Counted from the stretch's first letter, positions 36,698-45,365 are shown. The stretch is DNA of 64,000 bases from UBA2040 sp963977135 (GCA_963977135.1 CAXBNN010000011.1:40911-104910), one strand, 5' to 3'. The notes: generated from the sequence alone by a model not told the origin. A program made the numbers and translations.

Positions 36698-37109
36698 ATG
36701 AAGAAATTCATCCATCTTCTCCCCTTTTTGTTTTTAAGTTTACTTCTCTCCTGCGCTAGCAATAAAAATATTGTAGATGATAATAACCCAAAGGAAGATG
36801 AAAAAAACACAATAGGGAAAAGTTATCTTATTTCAGCGCGTATAGTTGAGAAGCAACGAATAATTAATAGTGAAATCCAAACCAAAACGGATTACTTTTT
36901 GGAGAGATCGGTGCAAGATTATTTTATTAAATTCTGTGAAAGTAACGTCAGCAGAGCTGGAAGCTTATTTGGATAAACAAAGAGCGAGCATAAAAATCCT
37001 TCATGCAGAAGTAGAATATTTGGAAGGTGAATGGGATACTTGTGACACCACCGGAATTAATGATAGCCGCTTTGGATCGTATGTGATAATCAAACGTTTG
37101 ATAGATTAA
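36698..37109 (+). pseudogene. Frameshifted small lipoprotein gene
   Basis: The first frame (36698-36976) gives a leader with lipobox LLSC and then DYFLERSVQDYFIKFCES before running out. The next frame (open at 36870-37109) continues with SAELEAYLDKQRASIKILHA ... FGSYVIIKRLID. Joined with a one-base shift near 36930-36960 they make one coherent lipoprotein of about 136 residues. Either the gene is broken or the sequence has a one-base error. The family is not recognised. Confidence 0.6.
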
Positions 37110-37111
37110 TC

Positions 37112-37219
37112 AATACAATTCCTTTGGATGAATTGAAATTAAAATCAGGAACCTATTTCTACAAGTTGAACATTAACGGAAAAAGACAAACCTTAAAAAA
37201 TTTGCTGGTGGCAGAATAA
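37112..37219 (+). pseudogene. Orphan T9SS type A sorting-domain tail
   Basis: The frame ending at the stop 37217-37219 encodes LDELKLKSGTYFYKLNIN followed by GKRQTLKNLLVAE. This is the end of a T9SS C-terminal sorting domain (pattern GxYFYKL ... KxLLV). There is no start, signal peptide or cargo domain upstream; the frame begins next to the stop of the broken lipoprotein. It is the leftover of a larger secreted-protein gene. Confidence 0.65.
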
Positions 37220-37263
37220 ATCAAAGCCTTATATTTGATACTTAATTCCAATAAAACAAACAC

Positions 37264-38139
37264 GTGCCTTCAGGATTTTTCGCTCTTTTAGATGATATCG
37301 CTACATTAATGGATGATGTTGCAACTATGACAAAAGTTGCGGCAAAAAAAACAGCCGGAATACTTGGTGATGATTTAGCCGTAAATGCTGAAAAATCATC
37401 CGGATTTGTCTCTTCTCGAGAGATTCCTGTCTTATGGGCGATTGGAAAAGGTTCGATTTTAAATAAAATAATTATTCTGCCTGTTGCTTTCTTGCTAAGT
37501 GCTTTTTGGCCTTTTGGAGTAACCATCCTCTTAATCGCTGGTGGCTTGTATTTGGCATTCGAAGGAACAGAAAAAGTATTTCACCTAATCGTTCCGCATA
37601 AAAAAGAACATCATACAATTGAAGATAAAATTCCCGCAAAAGAAGAAGTCCTTTCGAAAGAAAAGGGAAAAATAAAATCCGCCATAGTTACCGATTTTAT
37701 TCTTTCGGTTGAGATTATCATCATTACACTTGGGACCGTTATAGAGGAACCAATTTTAAATCAAATTCTCGTTGTTACGTTTATTGCTTTGGTCGCTACT
37801 TTTGGTGTTTATGGTGTAGTTGCCCTTATCGTGAGGATGGATGATTTAGGACTTGCCATGATAGCAAAAAGTTCAAGCAAAACAAGTTTTAAAGCTCGGC
37901 TGGGAAATGGTTTGGTGCAAGGTTTACCTTGGGTGATTAGAGGTTTAACCTTTGTAGGAACAATTGCTTTGTTTCTCGTTGCTGGAGGAATTTTCGTTCA
38001 CAATATTGAATTTTTCCATCATATTCTAGATTCATGGCCTTCGTTGCTAAAGGACTTTACAGTTGGTATTGGGGTAGGAATTGTCTGTTTGATTTTTGTT
38101 CTTATCTTTAAAAAACTCCTCCCGAAAAAGAAACACTAA
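37264..38139 (+). CDS. Inner-membrane protein, DUF808/YedI family
   Basis: A 291-residue integral membrane protein. The start is GTG, and the first residues (PSGFFALLDDIATLMDDVA) match the highly conserved N-terminus of E. coli YedI. AAKKTAGILGDDLAVNA and REIPVLWAIGKGS are also family motifs. About six to eight membrane segments. Function unknown. The coding sequence is intact although the DNA just upstream is decayed. Confidence 0.9.
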   Translation: MPSGFFALLDDIATLMDDVATMTKVAAKKTAGILGDDLAVNAEKSSGFVSSREIPVLWAIGKGSILNKIIILPVAFLLSAFWPFGVTILLIAGGLYLAFEGTEKVFHLIVPHKKEHHTIEDKIPAKEEVLSKEKGKIKSAIVTDFILSVEIIIITLGTVIEEPILNQILVVTFIALVATFGVYGVVALIVRMDDLGLAMIAKSSSKTSFKARLGNGLVQGLPWVIRGLTFVGTIALFLVAGGIFVHNIEFFHHILDSWPSLLKDFTVGIGVGIVCLIFVLIFKKLLPKKKH

Positions 38140-38205
38140 CACCCTAAATAGGCATCGTCTTTGCATCTTTAATTAATTTCTTTTGTTAAAATTCCTCAAA
38201 AACAA

Positions 38206-38234
38206 TTCAACTGTTTAAACTTTGAATACTTTTG
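38206..38234 (+). promoter_or_regulatory. -7 element with inverted-repeat operator before the doxX-marR operon
   Basis: TACTTTTG lies at 38227-38234. Directly upstream, TTCAACTGTTTAAACTTTGAA (38206-38226, written with its core GTTTAAAC at 38213-38220) has TTCAA/TTGAA arms around a palindromic core. Its position between -33 and -7 fits a repressor site, and a MarR-family gene is the second gene of the operon. Confidence 0.5.
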
Positions 38235-38269
38235 TGTCGCACACGATATAATCGCAAAAGATTTAAAAA

Positions 38270-38698
38270 ATGAAAAACAAAACAAATACCTCAACGATAC
38301 AGAACATATTTCGAATTCTATTGGCTTTGTTTATGATTTTTGCTGGATTTAGTCATTTAACCTTTAATCGGATTGAATTCCAAGCACAAGTTCCAGATTG
38401 GGTTCCAATGGGCAAAGATTTGGTAGTTATTTTATCCGGTGTTGTAGAAATGATTTTAGGATTAGGCTTACTTCTTTGGAAAAAGTACCGTGTAGAATTC
38501 GGTTGGGCATTAGCCATATTCTATGTTTTGATTTTCCCAGGAAACATTTCACAATACCTGAGTGGAACCGATGCTTTTGGTGCTTTAAATTCAGATAGAG
38601 CCAGATTGATTCGCTTGTTCTTTCAGCCCATTTTGGTTATTTGGGCGTTATGGTCATCTGGAGCTTGGCGAGCGTTGAAAAATAAAAACAAAGTATAA
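38270..38698 (+). CDS. DoxX-family membrane protein
   Basis: A 142-residue protein with four predicted membrane helices (FRILLALFMIFAGFSHL, LVVILSGVVEMILGLGLLLW, FGWALAIFYVLIFPGNI, LFFQPILVIWALW). The family includes DoxX/DoxD and MauE-like subunits linked to thiol/quinone redox chemistry. The marR-type gene starts one base after its stop, so both share one mRNA. Confidence 0.85.
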   Translation: MKNKTNTSTIQNIFRILLALFMIFAGFSHLTFNRIEFQAQVPDWVPMGKDLVVILSGVVEMILGLGLLLWKKYRVEFGWALAIFYVLIFPGNISQYLSGTDAFGALNSDRARLIRLFFQPILVIWALWSSGAWRALKNKNKV

Positions 38699-38699
38699 A

Positions 38700-39179
38700 A
38701 TGGATAATTCACAATTGCTTTTAAGCAACCAGATTTGCTTTCCCTTGTATTCTGTTTCACGACTGATAACCAAGGCATACACGCCGTATTTGAAGAAAAT
38801 GGGGTTAACCTATCCTCAATATTTGGTTATGATGGCGCTTTGGGAAAAGGATGAAATTTCGGTGAATCAAATTGGCGAACAATTGCTTCTCGAAACCAAT
38901 ACGCTCTCGCCTTTGTTGAAACGTATGGAAAAAATGGACCTCATCCAACGAAATCGATCCACAGAAGATGAACGTTGCGTAAAAATTGCATTAACACAAA
39001 AAGGAAAGGACCTTAAAATTACAGCGATTCCAATTCCGGAACAGTTGCTGCAAAACCTGTTGTCCGAAAACATTGAAGTTGAAGAAATTGTCCATTTAAA
39101 AGACATGCTCACCAACTGGATTGAAGTATTAGCAAAAAAACACCAGTCTGCCGAGAGGCACGGGACAACAAATAAATAA
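38700..39179 (+). CDS. MarR-family regulator, OhrR-like
   Basis: A 159-residue winged-helix repressor. Near the N-terminus NQICFPLYSVSR places Cys13 where the reactive, peroxide-sensing cysteine sits in OhrR (QLCFLLYASSR type). YPQYLVMMALWE, LSPLLKRMEKMDLIQR and DERCVKIALT complete the DNA-binding fold. It probably senses organic hydroperoxides or electrophiles and represses its own operon. The last dozen residues (QSAERHGTTNK) are encoded by a palindromic repeat sequence and are probably a late addition. Confidence 0.85.
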   Translation: MDNSQLLLSNQICFPLYSVSRLITKAYTPYLKKMGLTYPQYLVMMALWEKDEISVNQIGEQLLLETNTLSPLLKRMEKMDLIQRNRSTEDERCVKIALTQKGKDLKITAIPIPEQLLQNLLSENIEVEEIVHLKDMLTNWIEVLAKKHQSAERHGTTNK

Positions 39180-39192
39180 TAGAAAAATCAAA

Positions 39193-39825
39193 ATGGAATT
39201 ATTAGACAAATTAAATTGGAGATATGCCGCGAAAGCGATGAACGGGAAAAAAGTACCTCAAGAAAAAATAGATCGTATTTTGGAAGCTGCACGTTTGGCG
39301 CCAACATCAAGTGGATTACAGCCATTTGAAATCATTGTCATTACCAATCAAGAATTAAAAGAAAAAATCAAACCTGTAGCTTGGAATCAATCAGTAATTA
39401 CTGATTGTTCTCATTTATTGGTCTTCGCAGCGTGGGATACATACACGCCTGAGCGTATCAACAAGATGTTTGATTTAACAAACGAAGTTCGTGGTTTCGA
39501 AAACGAAGGTTGGGAAAATTACCGCAAAATGTTGTTGAGCAGTTACCCACAAAAAGATGCAGAAGTAAACTTCAACCACGCCGCAAAACAGGCGTATATC
39601 GCTTTTTCAGCAGCCATAATTGCTGCAGCATACGAAGGAGTTGATGCTACGCCACTTGAAGGATTTGATCCAGCGGCAGTTGACGAAATTTTAGGTTTAA
39701 AAGCAAAAGGTTTGGGCAGCGCTGTGATGCTTCCTATTGGTTACAGAGCGGCTGACCAAGATTGGTTAGTTAACTTGCCAAAAGTGAGAAAAAGCACAGA
39801 GGATTTGGTTACAGTAATGGACTAA
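39193..39825 (+). CDS. NAD(P)H-dependent nitroreductase family flavoprotein
   Basis: A 210-residue FMN-dependent enzyme of the NfsB type: RYAAKAMNGKKV near the start, AARLAPTSSGLQPFEIIVI (FMN binding, about 33-51) and GLGSAVMLPIGYRA near the end. It may reduce quinones, enals or nitro compounds. It is 13 bases behind marR, so the cluster reads as a redox-stress operon (doxX, marR, nitroreductase). A hairpin terminator follows. Confidence 0.9.
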   Translation: MELLDKLNWRYAAKAMNGKKVPQEKIDRILEAARLAPTSSGLQPFEIIVITNQELKEKIKPVAWNQSVITDCSHLLVFAAWDTYTPERINKMFDLTNEVRGFENEGWENYRKMLLSSYPQKDAEVNFNHAAKQAYIAFSAAIIAAAYEGVDATPLEGFDPAAVDEILGLKAKGLGSAVMLPIGYRAADQDWLVNLPKVRKSTEDLVTVMD

Positions 39826-39848
39826 TCTATATACCAAAAAGTATAATT

Positions 39849-39902
39849 AATAAGCGCTATGGGTGGATTGAAAGTTATCAGTCTGTCCATGCGCTTATTT
39901 TA
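39849..39902 (+). terminator. Hairpin after the nitroreductase gene
   Basis: AATAAGCGC (39849-39857) pairs with GCGCTTATT (39891-39899); a short ATGG/CCAT extends the stem. T-rich sequence follows. Confidence 0.65.
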
Positions 39903-39925
39903 AAAACGAATCGAAGGAAATGACC

Positions 39926-40930
39926 ATGAAAAAAATAAAATATTCGCTTTTAGAACTGGCCATTGTTTCCAAAAATAGCAAGCTTGATGAAACCTTGCAC
40001 AACAGTTTGCACCTTGCTCAAAAAGCTGAAGAATTTGGTTACACTCGATTCTGGTTGGCAGAACACCACAATTCCGACCACATCGGAAGTTCGGCAACTT
40101 CTATTCTAATTGGCTACGTGGCACAAGGAACAAAAACGATACGCGTTGGTTCTGGTGGAATCATGTTGCCCAATCATTCGCCATTAATTGTTGCGGAACA
40201 ATTTGGAACCTTAGGCTGGTTATATCCAAATCGTATAGATTTAGGATTAGGTCGAGCACCAGGAACCGACCAAGCAACAGCTACGGCTATTCGTTCCGAT
40301 CAAAGAAATGCAGCCTTTACCTTTCCTGAAAACATAGAAGAAATTCAAACCTATTTCTCTAAAGAAAATTCAACTGCCAAAGTTCGAGCAACTGTTGCCG
40401 AAGGAGTTGATGTTCCGCTTTACATTTTAGGTTCAAGCACAGACAGCGCACATTTGTCGGCTAAAAAAGGATTACCTTATGCTTTTGCAAGTCACTTTGC
40501 TACAACTCATTTGTTCAAAGCGATATCCATTTACCGACAGGAATTTCAAGCTTCAAAAAGTTTAAAAGCACCCTACGTAATGACAGGTGTAAATATAATC
40601 ATTGCTGATACTGATGAAGAAGCGGAGAAAATCTACACTTCCTTGATTCGCATGATTGTGAGTTTACTGACAGGAAAAAGAGATGCACTTCAAGCGCCGA
40701 CTGAAATGACAGATGAACTGCGGGAAATTGCTCAACATCCTTCTGTACAACAAATGCTCAAATTTACTTTTGTTGGTAGCAAAGCGACTGTCAAAAAAGG
40801 AATTATTGATTTCATAGAACGAACGCAAGTGGATGAATTAATTGCGGTGACCAATGTGTATAGCCCCGAAGACAGAATAAAATCGTATCAATTGTTTTCA
40901 GAAATCATGAAGGAAATCAATGCGGAATAA
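39926..40930 (+). CDS. LLM-class flavin-dependent oxidoreductase (luciferase-like)
   Basis: A 334-residue protein. ATG 39926 is preferred to 39920 because AAGGAA (39914-39919) then sits at normal ribosome-binding distance. Markers of the luciferase-like fold: YTRFWLAEHHNSDHIGSSA (about 35-53), IRVGSGGIMLPNHSPL and LGLGRAPGTDQATA. It probably oxidises a small organic compound with reduced FMN. Its closeness to the nitroreductase, another FMN enzyme, suggests a shared detoxification role, but a terminator-like hairpin separates them. Confidence 0.9.
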   Translation: MKKIKYSLLELAIVSKNSKLDETLHNSLHLAQKAEEFGYTRFWLAEHHNSDHIGSSATSILIGYVAQGTKTIRVGSGGIMLPNHSPLIVAEQFGTLGWLYPNRIDLGLGRAPGTDQATATAIRSDQRNAAFTFPENIEEIQTYFSKENSTAKVRATVAEGVDVPLYILGSSTDSAHLSAKKGLPYAFASHFATTHLFKAISIYRQEFQASKSLKAPYVMTGVNIIIADTDEEAEKIYTSLIRMIVSLLTGKRDALQAPTEMTDELREIAQHPSVQQMLKFTFVGSKATVKKGIIDFIERTQVDELIAVTNVYSPEDRIKSYQLFSEIMKEINAE

Positions 40931-40959
40931 GTAACTTCAATTTTTAAATTTCCACAATA

Positions 40960-41367
40960 ATGAAAGTACTCGGAATTTCCATTGAAGCGAACAAAGCTAT
41001 CTTTTCAGCATTAGAAAAAGATGCGAACCAAACGATTACTGAAATTGCTAGTGCTCCCAAAAAGTTAGAACTAAAAGATCATTTGGATTCTTCAGAAGTA
41101 AGAAGTTTTCTTTCAGAATTACATACTTTTTTAAGCAATGAACCTTTTGATAAAGTTGGCATTATTACGCGCGGAACGAAAGGTCGTTTTGCAGCCTCCC
41201 CAATTTCTTTTAAAATTGAAGGATTGATTCAGATATTCCCAGCAATGGAAATTGATTTTGTTGCACCGGCAACTTTACGAGCGTTTTATAAGAAAAATGC
41301 AAATGCAGTTGAACCGAAATATAGTTATCAGAAAGATGCTTGTGATTTAGCGAATTTTCTTTTGTAA
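40960..41367 (+). CDS. DUF3010 family protein
   Basis: A 135-residue soluble protein with the DUF3010 features: MKVLGISIEANKAIFSAL at the start, VGIITRGTKGRFAASPISFKIEG in the middle and a C-terminal KDACDLANFLL. The beta-strand pattern resembles a small RNase H-like fold, but no role is known. It lies 29 bases after the LLM gene and could share its transcript. Confidence 0.75.
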   Translation: MKVLGISIEANKAIFSALEKDANQTITEIASAPKKLELKDHLDSSEVRSFLSELHTFLSNEPFDKVGIITRGTKGRFAASPISFKIEGLIQIFPAMEIDFVAPATLRAFYKKNANAVEPKYSYQKDACDLANFLL

Positions 41368-41427
41368 GTGTGAAAATTTGTTGATCGAGTTCTTTGCCCA
41401 CAGAAAAATTTATTTTACGTCACTTTT

Positions 41428-41651
41428 CCTTGATGAAAAGTAACCAACCTGCCTGACGGCAAAGGCAGGAAATCAAGGCTTTGATAAATAGTTGAAGTGC
41501 AGCTTTTATTCAAAAAACATTCACGATTCTGGCACTTCATTTTGAAAACTCCTAGAAACGTGATTTTGTCGGTGATCTTCTAAGTTGCTCTACGAAGCTT
41601 CCTCCAAAAGTCTACGTTTATAGTTCGCTTTCAAAACCCTTTTCATCAAGG
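41428..41651. repeat. MITE-like intergenic element with 13-bp perfect terminal inverted repeats
   Basis: CCTTGATGAAAAG (41428-41440) recurs as its exact complement CTTTTCATCAAGG at 41639-41651. Inside are CCTGCC ... GGCAGG (41448-41470) and ATCAAGGCTTTGAT, both able to form hairpins. No coding capacity is evident. The gap 41368-41808 holds this element and, near its right end, a weak -7 box TAACTTTA at 41764-41771. Confidence 0.5.
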
Positions 41652-41808
41652 CCGTTTCAATTTATAATGAACATATATACTAATTCCAACAATAAAAATT
41701 TTCAATAAATTAAAAAACCAATATTGGATACCGAATCAAAGACTTTAAACGCCGCATTTGTCGTAACTTTACGCTGTCAAGCAACAATTGCCAAAATAGC
41801 ATAACATC

Positions 41809-42405
41809 ATGGATCAAAACGAATTTTTAGAAACTCACATTTTTTCAAACCTAAAAGGAACAACAAACGGAGTTGAAACCAACCCAGTTCATTTTTTCAC
41901 TGAAGCAGATTTTCAAGTCGTTTTGGAGCGTATTGAGCATTTTGGAATAAGCGTTTACCAAATCGAACCATTTTTGGATGGAAAATCTTTCGGGATTCAA
42001 ACCAACGAAGATTTAAAAAAGAAAGCAACTGATGTAAGATGGTACGGAAAAGCTTTTTCTACTTTTAAACATCAACAACCTGGAATGTTGTATTCTGCTA
42101 CCTATAAAGTTCCAACTAAATTGTTGGCTAGGTATTCTTAGAATCCTATTAAAAATTTAAAATTCCGTTTCTACTCCCAGACCGATAAATTACGGTGGAA
42201 AGAAAACCGACAAACGGAATATCAAGACCTGAACGCATTTTACATCGAACAGCTTTCAAAAGATTTAAAAGTCTTGTACGGAAATGACGCTATTCAATAC
42301 GTTCAAACCAAAAACAAAGGCTTTAGAGCCAGCGGCGAAAGACATCCACACAGTTGGTCTATTGTAGATAAAAAGGGGTTGATAGAATGGATGGTAAAGA
42401 AATAA
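41809..42405 (+). pseudogene. Gene of unknown function interrupted by an in-frame TAG
   Basis: The frame opens with MDQNEFLETHIFSNLKGTT and runs 110 codons to a TAG at 42139-42141. The same frame then continues without any shift for 87 further codons with coding-like sequence (KFRFYSQTDKLRWKENRQTE, HPHSWSIVDKKGLIEWMVKK) to the TAA at 42403-42405. One substitution would restore a protein of about 198 residues. I do not recognise the family. It is either a nonsense-broken gene or one read through at TAG. Confidence 0.55.
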
Positions 42406-42589
42406 TTCTATGTCCAATCATTTGAAAACTAATTAATAAAACCAAACCACTACTAAAATGGATTTCCGTATATTTGATTTGAGACTGAAAAAGTAAAACC
42501 TTAAAAGGTAAATTAAATACTTAAAGTCAATTACTATTAAGTATTGAAATATTTAGTTTGTTTTTATACAACTCTTAAAAATTAAAATT

Positions 42590-43153
42590 ATGAATCTAAA
42601 AAAAACAGTGTTTGCTTTAACTCTTACTTTACTTATTCTTTCTTGTGGAAATTCTGAAGGCAATTCCGCATCAAATGACGAATCGAGCCAGTCTGAACAG
42701 GTAACTTCAAAAGATGTAAATTTTAATTCTCCTTGTGAACTCGTCTCTTCGAAAGAAATTAAGTCCATTTGTAATGTGGAAAGTAAATACGAAATTGTCC
42801 AGGCAGACAAGTTATATACTTATCCTACGTGCACGTTTAAATGGGAAGACAAAAAAGTTAGTCAAGTAACGTCTATTGGTGGGAATGAAGTAAAATACGA
42901 TATGCCGAGCGAAGTTTTGATTGTTATGGTTTCTAATTCAACTGAAAAAATGTTCGAACAAGCAACAGTAGTATACAAAGATGGTATAGATGTTTCAGTT
43001 GGGGAAAAAGCAATTTGGGGAAATAAAATGTCTCAACTTACTTTCTTAGCCAAAGACTATATGTTCCATGTTCATTTAAAAATCTCAAACGACGATAGTG
43101 ACAATAAACTAAAAGCCATTAAAGTTGCTGAATTATTGATTGGTAAAATTTAA
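42590..43153 (+). CDS. Lipoprotein of unknown function
   Basis: A 187-residue protein with lipobox LSCG (Cys19), a Ser/Asn-rich linker, then a domain with four cysteines in two regions (SPCELVSSKEIKSICN and YTYPTCTFKWED). The arrangement recalls the DUF3558-like lipoproteins, but the match is weak. ATG 42590 follows a good A-rich leader. No operon. Confidence 0.6.
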   Translation: MNLKKTVFALTLTLLILSCGNSEGNSASNDESSQSEQVTSKDVNFNSPCELVSSKEIKSICNVESKYEIVQADKLYTYPTCTFKWEDKKVSQVTSIGGNEVKYDMPSEVLIVMVSNSTEKMFEQATVVYKDGIDVSVGEKAIWGNKMSQLTFLAKDYMFHVHLKISNDDSDNKLKAIKVAELLIGKI

Positions 43154-43219
43154 GTTTACAAATAGCAAAAGCTATAATGAACACTTAGTATTCTCAATAG
43201 CTCGATATATTGGTAATTG

Positions 43220-44107
43220 TTACTTCCCCGAATAAGTAAACACAACCCGAAACCCAACAGTCTTGTCTGTTCCCGTATATTCTTTTCGAGAATCGATACG
43301 CACATCATAACCAGGATTGTTCCAAGAGCCACCAACGGCAACGCCTTTTTCGTTGATCATTTCAGCGGCGTTTCCGCTTAGGTTGTAAACGCCCATGCTG
43401 TTTGGCCAATAGGATTGACTTGGCGCTAATACATCTTTTGAACCATTTGCTACGTATGGAGGAATTCCATCCAACGTCACTTCAAATTTTCCGGTTTCAG
43501 TGTTTCTAGTCACGCACTCCTCGCCTATTCGAACGAAATTGCCGAGAATTTGTCCGTCTTTGTTTCGTGTTTCATTGGAGTTCCATGCATAGCGCATATC
43601 TGGACTATCACCACGAGCGGCGCGAACATATTCTGTGAAAGTTGGCAGTCGAACAAGCATATCAGTTCCTGGAAACGCTTCTCCCAAGGCCTTTCTTATG
43701 AATTCACAATACAATTCAGCTGCTTCATGCGAAATATTGACTACTGGATAATCTCGATAAGCAATATGTGTATGGTAAAAATCTTCCATTCCTTTGTTTG
43801 AAGACTTGGCTGTCGTCCAATTTGACGAATCTATTTGACAAATTTTCAACTTTTCAGTTTCGTTGTGTGTTCTCAGATAACTTAAGAATTCTTGGTATTG
43901 AAAATTGGTTACTTCTCCTTTTGAGATATAAAACGACTGTACTGTTTCTTCACGATTATTCACGAACGCTTTTCCCGATGGAATGAAAGTATAGGCGCTT
44001 TTTTTCAAGAACTTTTCGAAGGATTTACTTGGCGCTGGCTTAAAGGAACTTAGTCCGATAATTAATGCTGTGAAAAGGAAAAATGTTAGAGTAAATATTT
44101 TTTTCAT
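43220..44107 (-). CDS. Secreted formylglycine-generating-enzyme (SUMF1)-domain protein
   Basis: A 295-residue protein with a signal peptide and one FGE-sulfatase domain: FIPSGKAFVNN, FYISKGEVTNFQYQEF, YPVVNISHEAAELYCEF, VRLPTFTEYVRAARG, NLSGNAAEMI and GGSWNNPGYDVR. In Bacteroidota this fold occurs in the gliding/T9SS lipoprotein GldK and in surface proteins. The copper-binding cysteine pair of true FGE is not evident, so a structural role is more likely than sulfatase activation. It could be a GldK paralogue, but it lacks a lipobox. Confidence 0.75.
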   Translation of the reverse strand: MKKIFTLTFFLFTALIIGLSSFKPAPSKSFEKFLKKSAYTFIPSGKAFVNNREETVQSFYISKGEVTNFQYQEFLSYLRTHNETEKLKICQIDSSNWTTAKSSNKGMEDFYHTHIAYRDYPVVNISHEAAELYCEFIRKALGEAFPGTDMLVRLPTFTEYVRAARGDSPDMRYAWNSNETRNKDGQILGNFVRIGEECVTRNTETGKFEVTLDGIPPYVANGSKDVLAPSQSYWPNSMGVYNLSGNAAEMINEKGVAVGGSWNNPGYDVRIDSRKEYTGTDKTVGFRVVFTYSGK

Positions 44108-44209
44108 AATGATAGACTTAACTGTTTTAGTCGTAACGGCCTTTACTCATTTACGTTACAGATTGAGTTTTACAATTTGTTTGAATAATCTCGCACTTTC
44201 AAAAAAAAA

Positions 44210-44314
44210 CGGGATTTAAAGGATTAAGGGGTGGACAGGATTTTAGTTTTGTGATGAGTGTAATAAATATAGGTTAATTTTAATCGAGAAATTCCGTTAA
44301 TCTTTTTAATCCCG
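44210..44314. repeat. GGGATTAAAGGATTAA-word inverted repeat in the gap 44108-44437
   Basis: CGGGATTTAAAGGATTAAG (44210-44228, arm to 44230) is largely complementary to the right arm 44294-44314 (CCGTTAATC ... AATCCCG). Each arm is made of repeated GATTAA words. Nothing else is seen in this 330-base gap. Confidence 0.6.
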
Positions 44315-44437
44315 GATTCTTTTTTTTGCAGAACACTAACAATAATCTGGTTGATTAAAATAAATTAATAAGACCGAAAGGCCTTATTTCCATAACATTC
44401 AGCTATTTTTATCAGTTAGAACGAATTAATAAAAAAA

Positions 44438-45310
44438 ATGGCGCATACCCGCGATCATTCTCATTCTTCGAAGAACTTGAAAGCTGCTTTTTTTATCAAT
44501 CTGTTTTTTACCATTTTTGAATTTTTCGGGGGAATTTACGTGAACAGCGTTTCCATTGTTTCAGATGCAGTTCATGATTTGGGCGATAGTCTTTCTTTGG
44601 GAACGGCTTGGTATTTACAAGAGAAATCTAAAAAGGAAGCCAATTCCAAGTTTTCATTTGGTTACCGTCGACTTTCACTTTTGGGCGCATTGATCAACAG
44701 TGTTGTTTTGATTGTAGGTTCAATTTACGTAGTATCAGAAGCAATTCAGCGCATTGTGCAACCCGAATCTTCTGATGCAAAAGGTATGTTTATTTTTGCT
44801 TTAATCGGAATTGCTGTTAATGGTTATGCCGCTTGGAAATTGAGCTCGGGTAAAACACTTAACGAACGTGTAGTTTCTTGGCATATGCTGGAAGATGTTC
44901 TGGGTTGGTTTGCTGTTCTAATAGTTTCCATCGTTTTGCTTTTCAAAGACATTCCCTTTTTGGATCCAGCGCTTTCTTTGTTGATAACGGCCTACATTCT
45001 ATGGAATGCTCAGAAAAGACTTCGAGAAACCCTGCATTTGTTTCTTCAAGGAAAACCAGTCAATATAGACCAAGCAAAAATTGAGCAAGAACTGGTGGCA
45101 GTTGAACATGTTGATTCAGTCCATCACACGCATATATGGTCGCTAGATGGTGAACATCATGTTTTAACGACACATGTTAAGTTGAAAAAAATTAATGATG
45201 TGAATCTGTTGCTTAAAATCAAAGGAGATTTAAAAGAAGTTGTCAAAAAATATCACTTTGAACATTACACTATTGAGACTGAAGTTGATGAAGAAAACTG
45301 TGGCTTGTAA
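44438..45310 (+). CDS. Cation diffusion facilitator (Zn/Co/Cd efflux)
   Basis: A 290-residue inner-membrane antiporter. A His-rich start (HTRDHSHSS), six helices, and the metal sites SDAVHDLGDS in helix 2 (about 41-50) and HMLEDVLGW in helix 5 (about 148-156) fit the CzcD/ZnT branch. A cytosolic ferredoxin-like domain with further histidines (VHHTHIWSLDGEHHVLTTHV) follows from about 205. It exports divalent cations, most likely zinc. Monocistronic. Confidence 0.93.
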   Translation: MAHTRDHSHSSKNLKAAFFINLFFTIFEFFGGIYVNSVSIVSDAVHDLGDSLSLGTAWYLQEKSKKEANSKFSFGYRRLSLLGALINSVVLIVGSIYVVSEAIQRIVQPESSDAKGMFIFALIGIAVNGYAAWKLSSGKTLNERVVSWHMLEDVLGWFAVLIVSIVLLFKDIPFLDPALSLLITAYILWNAQKRLRETLHLFLQGKPVNIDQAKIEQELVAVEHVDSVHHTHIWSLDGEHHVLTTHVKLKKINDVNLLLKIKGDLKEVVKKYHFEHYTIETEVDEENCGL

Positions 45311-45365
45311 ACTAGGAAAACAGCTGTAGAATCAGTAACTTAAGAGTATAATAAAATTAAAAACC

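Noticed and set aside
36870..37109. Separate 79-residue gene
   Set aside because: It lacks its own ribosome-binding site and continues the sense of the lipoprotein frame; it is better explained as the second half of a frameshifted gene.
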